A DNA stretch of 64,000 nt from Polydactylus sextarius (Eukaryota > Chordata > Actinopteri > Polynemidae): the NCBI GenBank assembly GCA_016801845.1, contig CM028918.1, forward strand, positions 20,164,501 through 20,228,500, written 5' to 3'. The first letter of the stretch is position 1. Every line of letters begins with the position of its first letter. The notes beneath the pieces were generated by a model that was given only the letters and a program-made list of their open reading frames with translations, searched no databases and was not told where the DNA came from. The position numbers and the translations under genes are program-made. Below, piece after piece: positions 49,069 through 59,326 of this stretch.

Positions 49069-49250
49069 TAGGAGCCAGTCAATGAAATGAAGTATGTAAA
49101 ATCTTCCAGTCGTCTTCTTAAAATCCTTATGGAAAAAATGTGGATGCCTTGAGTATGTGTTGAGTATGTGTTGAGTCTGCGTTGAGAGAGCGTTGACTTG
49201 TGATATTTTCTTGTACGAGTTCTTCTGTGGGTACAAACGGGAACTTTGCC

Positions 49251-49286
49251 TATTTAAATGTTTTTGCTGATGTCACTGTGACATCA
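49251..49286 (-). promoter_or_regulatory. Kinase promoter: TATA-like box and 19-bp palindrome (left unit)
   Basis: On the minus strand TGATGTCACAGTGACATCA (49268-49286, perfect 9-bp arms around one base) is followed 7 bp later by CATTTAAATA (49251-49260), a TATA-like box. The ATG of the kinase is about 183 bp further on. The half-sites resemble ATF/CREB or other bZIP sites. Both parts are identical in the right unit. Confidence 0.55.
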
Positions 49287-49299
49287 TCGCTTTTATCTT

Positions 49300-50180
49300 T
49301 TAAGATGAAAGAGATAAAAGGAATTCTAACCCTGTCCTTGTTGCCATGGTTTCATGATTGCATCATCGTAAAATTTAAACCAAATCAAAAAAAAAAAAAA
49401 AAAGAAAACACTTACGCATATACATTCCAAAAATACCCTCAGAAAGTATCCAGACACACATTTATTAAATTTTTTTGAAAAACCTTTGTTTGAATTCATT
49501 TTTTTTCTCATTAATCAACACTCAATACCCCAAAGTGACAAATTGTAAAAAGAATTTTAGAAATGTTATAACTTTTCTGAATTTTTTTTTTGAAACTGAA
49601 ATATCACATTTATATAAGTATTCTCTTTGCAATAAGACACAATTGTACCACACATTCGCATTTAACCTTGAGCTGCAGTTAATATCTGATGTGCACATAC
49701 ATAAAAATACAAATATTCATTCATACCTATTTATACAACTGTACAAATACCTACCATTCACCACTTTTTTAAAGAGGTCCACTGACCGTAAATAGTCACT
49801 TCAGGTTCATTAAAGTATGGGTCTGTGGTGCTCTTTACCGTGATGACTTAAATAAACTCTAGGCTACTTTGTACTTAAACTTCACATATGACTCTTCTTT
49901 TCCTTATTTTAATAGTGAGATGCTGTGAATAACAGCACTAGCTCCACCAGCAGTTTACTTCTTCACATTTTGTTTAAAGATCTCATCACTTAAGCCAAAA
50001 GTGTGGAAATTTAATCTATTGAGGTAATGGAGAATATCACCTGGTAAAAATCAAGTAAGGATGTAATAAAATCTGCTGTGAATGAATATCATCTTTTGAT
50101 GGCAACAGTCCCAGTTTTTTTTGGATGCTTTCCCTTTAGATTTAATATTGAATTAAATTAAGTATGAACGTGTCTCAATC
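49300..50180. other. Spacer between kinase promoter and separase fragment (left)
   Basis: Nearly identical to 61334-62208 except for an A-run at 49387-49404 that is absent in the right unit. No reading frame is recognised. Confidence 0.6.
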
Positions 50181-53100
50181 TTACAAATCAGTTTCTCTTT
50201 CAGGACACACCTCACGCAGGTCTCGCAAGTTTTTGTCTTTCTCTATGACCTATCCAAAAACAACATTATTTTGTAAATCACAGCATACTCCAGTGTATGA
50301 AACACAGACACTGTAACATACCATTAATGTAATGTGAACATATTGTCCATATTACCCAAACACGTCCAGAAGAGCTCACCTCCTGAGGATTCTTCTCCAG
50401 AGTGCAGATATAGAGCCAAAGTAAAGCATGAGCCTTGTCATCCTTCAGTCGATCAGTATTCTCTGTGGTCTCTGCTTCTTCTCCCAGTAGCCGTAGAGCT
50501 TCATGGGTAAAATCAACTGCTGAGCTGTGTAGTTACAAAAAAACACAATAAACAAAGATAAGTTGGTGGGCAGCTGTTGGTCCAGGAGAGCTGCAGACTA
50601 ACATTCAAAATTACCAAGTCCAGCATTGAATGCATTTTATTCCCAGCACAAAACAAGGTTTTACCCAAAACATTTCCTCTTACCAGTCAGTTTGTTCACT
50701 AAAATCCTGGAAACACACAACTTGGGCCATTTCACAGAGGTAGACAGCACGTAGGTGGGTGTAGGAGCTCTCCTCATGGCAAATGTCCAACAGATGCTCC
50801 TAGGCTGTGTCTCCTGCCACCTCCTTATAGCCACGCAGCTCCTCCTCCAAAAGGGAGAGCATTACTCCTTCAATAGGGACATCAGGACCAAAACCATCCC
50901 GTAACGTCCTGTTCAAGGACAAACCAACAGTTACATGTTTCCTTTTCACTCATTCTTCATACATTAATGAAAATATAAAGTAAAAATACCAATGATACAA
51001 ACAACAGGACATCTAGCTGTTACACATCTGCGCAGGGATTATTTAGAGTTAGTACTTGTTGCACTTGTCTGTACCTGAGTCCAACATCATCCTCAGAGTT
51101 ACGTGCTGCATCGGTCTTTGTTTTCACCCACAGAGAGACGGGTTCAGCCATATGAGCAGGCATTTCATCCCCCAGACCCTTCAACCACAGAATCACCCAG
51201 TCCAGCGCTCGCTCCAGTTGTCCCGCCTGCCGAGAAGTCTGGATATAAACACACACACACACACACACATACACAGAAGAGCTTACCCTGTCAACAGAGA
51301 GTGAGGCAGGGCGATTTTTGCACAGATGTTTGCAGAGGATCTCAACTACGTGAACGCCTGGTCATACAGACGCCGGTTGTACAAGCCACAAACTAAGTTG
51401 CTCACAGCAATCACTACAACACACACAGTTAACACAAAATGAATAGTCCCATAATGAAATGATAACATTTTATGTGCCTGTATATTAATTGTTCTTGCCA
51501 GATAACATTTGTGAAGTAAAATAAAGCCACCTGCTTTGACGAATAGGCTTTCACTGGGAAGCTTGTGCAGTTCAGTCATCATCTGACCAGTTGTGGCTTG
51601 GCAGTACAGCAGCACCCGAGCCATTGTATCACTTTCTTCGAGCTAAAAACAACACATCGCAATCAGAACTAAACTGTAAATCAAAGAACATTTACAGCTG
51701 TTGAAACACACTCATCCACGTTATTTATAACTTTAGTATTAATGTCATTATCATAAATTTGATTGTGACAGATAATAACGTCACCTGTGATGCGAGCATG
51801 CTCTCATAAGCGAATACAAAGCCTTGGTAAATACTGAAACAAAGAGCCTGTTGCAGTCTTCCTCCCTCAGCCTGGCACAACAACTTCTGCAAACAAAAAC
51901 ACGCCACATATTAGTAACTTACTCAAGTTCTCAAAAAAATATATCTACAACCGGAATTCCTCACACACACATACGGGTAAAGACTTGAACAGCAACTGCA
52001 CTCACCTTCTTTAGCATTTTAGATATCTGCTCCTGGTACTCCTCAAGGAAAGAAAACCAGGAAAGGAGCACAGGACCAGAGTCCCTTGTTGTGTCCACTC
52101 TCAACAGCCCACACCACTTATCCCCAACGCTCCAGAACTGCGTGAGCTTCTCGGTTTCCCAGGTCTGCTGAGAGAGACCTCAAGAGTCTAGCGCACTCTG
52201 TCAAAGCCTTGCCATTCTCCTCACCTGCCTTCATTGTTGAATGAATTTTTACTGCCCACTTGCTAAGACGTAGGGCTGGACACTGACAGTCAGCACTGTC
52301 CGTGATCTTGCTTTCAATTTCATTCAGGAGGGTGGAGGCCAGATCATAGCGGTCAGATTTACAAAGCGGCTTAATTATGATTAGCAGCATTTCGGAAAAT
52401 GTATATACACATGATTTCTCAATATGCTGCTTTGACTCATCTCCCTCGCAGCCTTGACGACTGATCTGGCATCTGCTAAAAAGCAAGTGCACTTCCTGTA
52501 TGAGAAAGGAAGCATCCTCCTTGGTAACTGCTCCAGAGCTACTCCCAAATTCAGTGATGGCGTCCTCTGTGTATATGGGAGCTTTGGAGAACGAGGGAGT
52601 TGCATTTTCTGTGTCCAATAACAACAGGAAGCTCAGGGCTTGCATCTGGCAGTGGAATTTGTCATGACGATTCAGTATTTTCCTGTCTTTAGCAGCAGAT
52701 AGTCCATTCCAGAGCACCAAGAAGCAGCTCCGCAAAAGAACAGAGTAGTCCTCAATCTAAAATCAACAGAAATTTTGTTAATTCAGACAGAAATACAGTA
52801 ATCATACTCATAAAAGTAAAAAGTGATCATGACACATACCTGTTGAGCTGTGATAAGTCTGCTGTAAAGCAACCCAGCTACATAGCTGCATAGACTGTGC
52901 GCCTCTATGGAGCTTAGCTTCTTGACAATATGGAAAACAATCTTTTCCATATACAGTGGGCTGCTCTGAGGAAGTGCTGCAGAAATATCATAACCATGAA
53001 GCGAATTCTCCACTAGTTTCCCCAACTGACTGACATGGTCAGAATTGGGGGATCCAACTCCAAGATGATGGTTACAGGCTCCGATGACTCTGTCACACAG

Positions 53101-53451
53101 AGTGCGACCCTGAAGGCCTGGACGACTCTTCACATAATTCTCTTTTCAGCCCAATAATATTATCTTATAGTTGAAAGTGGGATGTTTTGTACTTCCTACA
53201 ATATAAAAACATACATATTGTGTAAAAAACATGTCTGGTGGTCAACAGTAAATGGAACTAACCCCTTTTAGAGGTGAAGTGAGTTTTGAGTTATCGTGGA
53301 CTAGTAAAAAGAAACATTAACTTGTAATGTTGATGGGAATGCTAAAGATGTGTGGTCACATAATACTAACCTCTAGTTCTTGAAGTAATTGCACCGTCTC
53401 TTCCACAGAGGTAGTCCGCTTGATGTACTCCTCCACTTTCAAACATTTCAT
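50181..53451 (-). pseudogene. espl1: Separase N-terminal fragment (central copy), disrupted
   Basis: Ten coding segments with GT/AG borders on the minus strand: 53371-53451 (MKCLKVEEYIKR...), 52840-53139, 52006-52756, 51785-51886, 51531-51642, 51287-51413, 51075-51238, 50684-50908, 50380-50524, and an open end 50181-50249. Segments such as AHMAEPVSLWVKTKTDAAR, CEMAQVVCFQDFSEQT and AHALLWLYICTLEKNPQE align, in order and spacing, with the helical-repeat N-terminal third of vertebrate separase, the protease that cleaves cohesin at anaphase. Breaks: exon 3 is 751 nt, one over a multiple of three, with TAA at 52118-52120; exon 6 lacks one base (TAG at 51346-51348); exon 8 has TAG at 50800-50802. 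The catalytic C-terminal part is absent. The last segment ends in TAA with no matching downstream exon. Confidence 0.88.
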
Positions 53452-53746
53452 GTCGATAGCTGTAGAGGACATTTCAGTGTTTCACTGCTTTAGCTTTTCT
53501 TTTCGATCAAAACCATTTAGCTTAGCTGTTAGCTTACGTTAGCAATAACACACACCACAGTGACGTTAACAACTAACGTTTACATGTTCTATCGTAACCA
53601 AGAGCGTTAACTGCGTTTTACCTGAAGCGAGAGACCTTTGTCGCAAAAAACTTTATTTACAGCAGATAAAGGTGGACATGTTATCCTAATGACATATTTT
53701 TTAATTAGTGTTACGATGGCTGGTGAACTTGAGTGAAGTTAAACCA

Positions 53747-53820
53747 TTCAAATGCTCATGAAAACACCACCTCTCGCGCACAGTTTTTTGAATGTGTTCG
53801 TTGACCAATCCGATGACGTA
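53747..53820 (-). promoter_or_regulatory. Separase promoter with CRE-like, CCAAT and CHR-like motifs
   Basis: Reading toward the gene: TACGTCA (53814-53820), ATTGG (inverted CCAAT, 53805-53809) and TTTGAA (53747-53752), 300-370 bp before the ATG. CCAAT plus CHR (TTTGAA) is the usual layout of G2/M-expressed promoters, which suits separase. A possible 5' non-coding exon ends at CTTCAG|GTAAAA (about 53621), with an acceptor shortly before the ATG. Confidence 0.45.
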
Positions 53821-53959
53821 TCCGCTGTTCCTGGAAATACAAAGGCTTATGGGTAATATAGTTTTCACTGCTAACACAAAACCACTGAATCCTGTTGCAA
53901 AACATGAAATGTTCTTTCCATCCGTAAAAGACAGATTTATTTATTTATTTATTAGTGGG

Positions 53960-54785
53960 GCTGTGCTTTGCAGCCCACTATTGACGTCTCTATAGCAAAG
54001 CTATAGGGGTCATAGTGGCTATGGAAAAATCATATCACCTTTCATCATCATTTCATTATGGAAAAAGGATAAGATGAGGCAAAAAAAAAAAAATTCCAAA
54101 AACAAAAAAGGAATTAGGAAAAAGGAAGGAATTGCAAAAAAGGAAATATTTGCGACTACCATTACAAATAATTCCTTTTTTGCGAATAAATAAGGATAAG
54201 TTGAGGTGAAAAAGGAAATTGTAGCATCATATTATCTTAGTGTAGACTGACAGACAGAGTGAGTGAGTGAGTGAGCAAAGGCCACCATTTTCTTTTGACC
54301 TATAAGGCCTGCTCTAGTTTGGCCCAGATGTCTTTGTCAATCTCCATGTGACTACCTGTAACTGGCCTCAGGGGTGGCATGATGCAAACAACATCCTCAA
54401 ACAGATACCAGAGGATGTCATCACGAACAGATCAGAACATCTGATCCAAGCATCCACCACCAGCCTGAGCATCGGCAGCGGTCGCCACCAGGAGTCAGAC
54501 ACTGAGTCAGTCTGACTCACACACACCCAGGACCAATCATCTGTGCCGTGGTTCGTCGGGTCTCGAGAGATTCCACCCGGGACTCGTCACGCCGCTGCGA
54601 GTTTCCGAGTCCGGCAAAGCCCTTGAACCGCCAGCTGAAGCAGGTTGAGTTTAATCCTTGCTCATGGGTTTGAGGTCTGATAGTATAAAATCTAAATTAC
54701 CGTTTATTTGAATCAGTTATTAGTAGAATTCGATAGTACGATCGTTAGTCTCATTCAACTAGATTCCTTTCACCCTGACTCAATT

Positions 54786-54821
<36 letters not shown>

Positions 54822-55667
54822 TCATTTAGTAAGTTACCGTTGTTTATTTACTTACTAATCCATTCACTGTTATGGTTTATTATTGTTTATCTTTTGTTTA
54901 TTAAATATTGTTATATTTAGACAAAGTTCTTGTGTTTGGTTCATTTATGCCTGAGACGGGCGATCCATTGAATCAGAACTCAACCTTGAGATCGAGTCAA
55001 ATCAATTAATAACACTCTAAATTTATTAAATTTCATTCAAAATTTCTGACGTAAAACAGTCCTCTTAGATGTCGGCAAGAGGTGGCGCCCAGGCTTTAAC
55101 AGACTGTTAATAATTGTAATTAATTGTTGATTATTAATAATTGTTGATCAAAATGAATAATCTTCATAAAGAGGCGCATTTTGGGTGTTTCCCCTACAAT
55201 TTCAACTGTAAATCTTAAAAATCAGCTAAATAGTATGATATTGATATTTATTCATACAAATTAAACAATAAACCAGAGAATTCTCTTTATTACTGTTACT
55301 GTTAATCCTACTATTACTACAGTTAATGTTAATTACTATTACTCACTCTTCATTTAAGTGACAGGACTAAAAGTAACAGGACTGAGTTTTTAGCATAAAC
55401 ATGACATATAGCTACATGACGGTTATGCTAATAGCACACAGTGACTTTGCACATTCTTGTCATTTACCTAAATTTTATTTTTGCATTTAAAGCAAATGTG
55501 GGATATGGAATCACAAAAAATCACACACACACACAAAAAAAAGAACTCTTTCATAATTCATATTTCATGGTAAAGTGTAGTGTTTGAAACAAAGGACAGG
55601 TAACAAATGCAATTTTTTTTTTCTGTATGCTGGGTAGCTTTTATTTAAATTTTTCATTTGAATTATT
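53960..55667. other. Unit spacer between separase promoter and minisatellite (right)
   Basis: Counterpart of 43460-45180. Includes about 60 bp (GCCCACTATTGACGTCTCTA..., about 53974-54030) missing from the left unit, which resembles an interspersed repeat end, and an (AC)n tract at 54789-54817. No gene. Confidence 0.55.
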
Positions 55668-56390
55668 GTGGGGTGGGGTAGGGGGTGGTGTGGGGTGTGG
55701 CCATGCTGTCCTTGTGCGTTCTCCGATGAGGTGGGGTGGGCTGGGGGGGTGGTGTGGGGTATGGTGGGGTGTGGCCATGCTGTCTTTGTGCGTTCTCCGA
55801 TGAAGTGGGGTGGGCTGGGGGAGTGGTGTGAGGTATGTTGGGGTGTGGCCATGCTGTCTTTGTGCGTTCTCCGATGAGGTGGGGTGGGCTGGGGGGGGTG
55901 GTGTGGGGTATGGTGGGGTGTGGCCATGCTGTCTTTGTCGTTCTCCGATGAGGTGGGGTGGGCTGGGGGAGTGGTGTGGGGTATGGTGGGGTGTGGCCAT
56001 GCTGTCTTTGTGCGTTCTCCGATGAGGTGGGGTGGGCTGGGGGGGGGTGGTGTGGGGTATGGTGGGGTGTGGCCATGCTGTCTTTGTGCGTTCTCCGATG
56101 AGGTGGGGTGGGCTGGGGGGTGGTGTGGGGTATGGTGGGGTGTGGCCATGCTGTCTTTGTGCGTTCTCCGATGAGGTGGTGTGGGCTGGGGGGGTGGTGT
56201 GCGGTATGGTGGGGTGTGGCCATGCTGTCTTTGTGCGTTCTCCGATGAGGTGGGGTGGGCTGGGGGGGTGGTGTGGGGTATGGTGGGGTGTGGCCATGCT
56301 GTCTTTGTGCGTTCTCCGATGAGGTGGGGTGGGCTGGGGGGGGTGGTGTGGGGTATGGTGGGGTGTGGCCATGCTGTCTTTGTGCGTTCT
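55668..56390. repeat. G-rich ~74-bp minisatellite, about 10 units (right)
   Basis: The GTTCTCCGATGA marker recurs at 55718, 55792, 55865, 55940, 56014, 56090, 56163, 56237 and 56311, with the terminal GTTCTATA at 56386. Spacings are 73-76 bp. Same unit as the left array but more copies. It begins 22 bp after the kinase stop codon, so any kinase transcript would carry it as a C-rich 3' region. Confidence 0.97.
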
Positions 56391-56407
56391 ATATTTGGAT
56401 AATACTC

Positions 56408-57013
56408 TTATTTTGTGATTCCAAATGTGCGCCTGAAGACGCGGCCAAGGAATTTGCGTAGACGTTTCATTCTGCTTGCCGTTTTACTTACAGGTGGCGC
56501 TTCAGGTATGTTCAGTTGTAAGATCTCGATGGCATCACAGGAGCCATGGAAAACGCAGGGCCCAATGACTTTTTGCTGAAGTGAGGATGAAGGCTCTTTA
56601 CTGTGGTCATCCACACATCTGGGTTGTAGGTCATTGTCAACCACTTCACCACTGTGGTGGATGTCTGCAGCCACTTCTGTCCCCTCAAATAGCGTGATGT
56701 TAATGCTATCACAGGAGACAGAAGGGACTGCTGAGTCTTCATTTTCTGGCTGAGGGGTGGCTGGTGGCTCCTCCAACTCCCTCTGTACTTCATTTTCGAG
56801 TTCCTCAGCTGGGCCACTGTGGTCACTATCTGCCGCTTCTTCTGCCTCCTCACATGGCATGATGTTACTGCCATCACAGGAGACAGGAGCAGCATCTAAT
56901 GGCTGAGGTGTGGCTGGTGGCTCCTCAAACTCCCTCTGTACTTCATTTTCGAGTTCCTCAGCTGGGCCACTGTGGTCACTATCTGCCGCTTCTTCTGCCT
57001 CCTCACATGGCAT
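56408..57013 (-). CDS. C-terminal frame of the right kinase gene: acidic repeats and basic tail
   Basis: 201 codons, open from a Met inside a repeat. It holds two 51-residue acidic repeats (EEAEEAADSDHSGPAEE...PPATPQ), a diverged third (..SINITLFEGTEVAADIHHSG), a serine-rich segment, and the strongly basic end RMKRLRKFLGRVFRRTFG-ITK. The tail could be an amphipathic membrane- or nucleic-acid-binding helix or a nuclear signal. By homology it is the end of the multi-kinase protein, separated from it by a lesion at about 57014-57066 where a repeat junction is replaced by unrelated bases that bring in a TGA stop. It is unlikely to be translated on its own. Confidence 0.6.
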   Translation of the reverse strand: MPCEEAEEAADSDHSGPAEELENEVQREFEEPPATPQPLDAAPVSCDGSNIMPCEEAEEAADSDHSGPAEELENEVQRELEEPPATPQPENEDSAVPSVSCDSINITLFEGTEVAADIHHSGEVVDNDLQPRCVDDHSKEPSSSLQQKVIGPCVFHGSCDAIEILQLNIPEAPPVSKTASRMKRLRKFLGRVFRRTFGITK

Positions 57014-57377
57014 GATGATGTTACTGCCATCACAGGAGACAGGCCTGGCCAGCAGCCTCCTCTAATCACAGCTGAGGTGTGGCTGGTGGCTCCTCAAACT
57101 CCCTCTGTACTTCATTTTCGAGTTCCTCAGCTGGGCCACTGTGGTCACTATCTGCCGCTTCTTCTGCCTCCTCACATGGCATGATGTTACTGCCATCACA
57201 GGAGACAGGAGCAGCATCTAATGGCTGAGGTGTGGCTGGTGGCTCCTCAAACTCCCTCTGTACTTCATTTTCGAGTTCCTCAGCCGGGCCACTGTGGTCA
57301 CTATCTGCCGCTTCTTCTGCCTCCTCACGTGGCATGATGTTACTGCCATCACAGGAGACAGGAGCAGCATCTAATGG
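56745..57377 (-). repeat. 153-bp coding repeats (51 residues), right unit, four copies plus a diverged fifth
   Basis: Copies at about 57225-57377 and 57072-57224 lie in the upstream frame. Two more lie in the downstream frame, separated by the 57014-57066 lesion. The copies are almost identical, differing for example in PREEA versus PCEEA and REFEE versus RELEE. Confidence 0.88.
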
Positions 57378-58919
57378 CTGAGGTGAAGCTGGTGATTCCT
57401 CAGATCGTGACTCCTCATTGTTGTCGAAGCCATTATCATGTATCAGCGTCATGTTGCTCAGAGCGTCATCCACGTAGTAGCTTGGGAGCGTGCCATCCAT
57501 CAGATGCTTCATTGTGATGAAGGGATGGTTGAGGGCCTTATCTGGAGTGATCCTCCGAGCTGGGTCAATCTCTAGGAGACATTTGATGAGGCTGACAAAA
57601 GCTTGTCGATCTGCCTTTTCAAATGGATCCTGTGTCTCTGGGTAGAATATCAACAGGTCATCCAGGCGTGCAATGGGTCTAATAGGCTGTTCAAGTGTAA
57701 TATCAAATTCCTGCTCAAACTCCCTTGCAGTCTTCATCCAGTATTTTGGGCTGTCCCAGTATTTGTCTATCCTGAAATAACATTGGGTGTAATACCCTTC
57801 GTCAAGAAGATGATCTGCTGGTTGGCCCAAAATGTCCACAATGTCTTTCATTAGGTAGTAATCACAGGGTGTGAACAAATAGCTGGAGAGGTACAAGCAC
57901 CCAAGTGTGATGCCAAGGCCCCAGATGTCGATGGCCTCGGTGACTGGGAGGCCCAGCATTACTTCTGGTGACTTCAAAGCCAGAGGTTGAAGCACATCCC
58001 GAGGGTTTTCCTTGGTGTGGAAGGAAACACCAAAATCAACAAGCTTTACCCTGAAGGGCTCATTGGTGTGGTTCACCAGCATGATGTTATCTGGTTTGAT
58101 GTCCGCATGCACCACTCCGATTGTCTTCAGGGCTGTGAGGGCTGTCAACAGCTGCTGTGTGATTGGTCTGATCTCATTGAGAGACAGAGGTTTCCATTGT
58201 TGTTCCTTCATTAGCTGTTCAAGACTCTTGTCGAGCTTTTCAAAAATCATACAGGTTTGGCCGAGGTGGTCAAAAGTTTCAAAGAAATGGACCACGTTGG
58301 ATTTGACTGGGTCCAGAACGTTGATCACCTTCAGCATTTCAATCTCTTTATCAGCCGTTTCCTCAGTTTTGAGGAGTTTAAGGGCAACAACCTGTGATGT
58401 AGTGAGGTTTATTGCCTTGGCTACTTGACCAAAGTTGCCTTCTCCCAGGATCTCCTGGACTTTGTATTGACTTGTGCTACTGCACACAATGTCATCCTGC
58501 TCTACTTTTGAATGGACGCTTTCACTTGACTCATTGGTATGATAATCTGAGTCTGAGCCCTGGTCACTATCTGCAGCCTCTTCTGCCTCCTCACATGGCA
58601 TGATGTTACTGCCATCACAGGAGACAGGAGCAGCATCTAATGGCTGAGGTGAAGCTGGTGATTCCTCAGATCGTGACTCCTCATTGTTGTCGAAGCCATT
58701 GTCATGTATCACCGTCATGTTGCTCAGAGCGTCATCCACGTAGTAGCTTGTGAGCGTGCCATCCATCAGATGCTTCATTGTGATGAAGGGATGGTTGAGG
58801 GCCTTATCTGGAGTGATCCTCCGAGCTGGGTCAATCTCTAGGAGACATTTGATGAGGCTGACAAAAGCTTGTCGATCTGCCTTTTCAAATGGATCCTGTG
58901 TCTCTGGGTAGAATATCAA
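57066..58919 (-). CDS. HIPK-like protein kinase, right unit third domain plus acidic repeats
   Basis: 617 codons and nearly identical to the left frame at 46304-48154. Residues 1-60 finish the preceding domain's C-lobe, then an acidic/serine linker, then a full kinase domain with GEGNFGQV (about 159-166), VALK Lys about 181, HAD about 271-273, DFG about 295-297 and SPE about 317-319, then two 51-residue acidic repeats. This terminal domain type is marked by NPRDVLQPLALK, YTQCYFRIDK and EQEFDITLEQPIRPIAR, as in the left unit's last domain. The intronless kinase domain is intact. Start uncertain: the first Met lies mid-domain and an ancestral frame reached it from upstream. Confidence 0.75.
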   Translation of the reverse strand: MIFYPETQDPFEKADRQAFVSLIKCLLEIDPARRITPDKALNHPFITMKHLMDGTLTSYYVDDALSNMTVIHDNGFDNNEESRSEESPASPQPLDAAPVSCDGSNIMPCEEAEEAADSDQGSDSDYHTNESSESVHSKVEQDDIVCSSTSQYKVQEILGEGNFGQVAKAINLTTSQVVALKLLKTEETADKEIEMLKVINVLDPVKSNVVHFFETFDHLGQTCMIFEKLDKSLEQLMKEQQWKPLSLNEIRPITQQLLTALTALKTIGVVHADIKPDNIMLVNHTNEPFRVKLVDFGVSFHTKENPRDVLQPLALKSPEVMLGLPVTEAIDIWGLGITLGCLYLSSYLFTPCDYYLMKDIVDILGQPADHLLDEGYYTQCYFRIDKYWDSPKYWMKTAREFEQEFDITLEQPIRPIARLDDLLIFYPETQDPFEKADRQAFVSLIKCLLEIDPARRITPDKALNHPFITMKHLMDGTLPSYYVDDALSNMTLIHDNGFDNNEESRSEESPASPQPLDAAPVSCDGSNIMPREEAEEAADSDHSGPAEELENEVQREFEEPPATPQPLDAAPVSCDGSNIMPCEEAEEAADSDHSGPAEELENEVQREFEEPPATPQL

Positions 58920-59326
58920 CAGGTCATCCAGGCGTCCAATGGGTCTAATAGGTGGTCAAAGTATAACATTTGAATCCTGCTCAAACTCCCTTGCAGTCTT
59001 CATCCAGTATTTTGGGCTGTCCCAGTATTTGTCTATCCTGAAATAATGTTGGGTGTAATACCCTTCGTCAAGAAGATGATCTGCTGGTTGGCCCAAAATG
59101 TCCACAATGTCTTTCATTAGGTAGTAATCACAGGGTGTGAACAAATAGCTGGAGAGGTACAAGCACCCAAGTGTGATGCCAAGGCCCCAGATGTCGATGG
59201 CCTCAGTGACTGGGAGGCCCAGCATTACTTCTGGTGACCTCAAAGCCAGAGGTTGAAGCACATACCTGGGGGTTTTCCTTGGTGTGGAAGGAAACACCAA
59301 AATCAACAAGCTTTACCCTGAAGGGC
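58920..59326 (-). pseudogene. Broken second half of the middle kinase domain (right unit)
   Basis: Continues the second domain of the 59327-61102 frame. A one-base gain (GGG for GG) near 59334 ends that frame at ..VNHTQ. Another one-base gain lies near 59270 (CCCCCAGG for CCCAGAG), and a changed stretch near 58955 ends the piece at EQDSNVIL-stop. The readable part carries YVLQPLALRSPE, YTQHYFRIDKYW and EFEQDSNVIL, the markers of the first-domain type rather than the terminal type. Confidence 0.8.

Noticed and set aside
48151..49236. Alternative upstream start of the left kinase (MYPQKNSYKK..., 56 extra codons)
   Set aside because: The same stretch in the right unit contains an in-frame stop and it overlaps the likely 5' untranslated region, so the MADYS start is preferred.
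55565..56402. His/Pro-rich frames up to 243 codons
   Set aside because: Same minisatellite in the right unit; low-complexity translation, no conserved frame.
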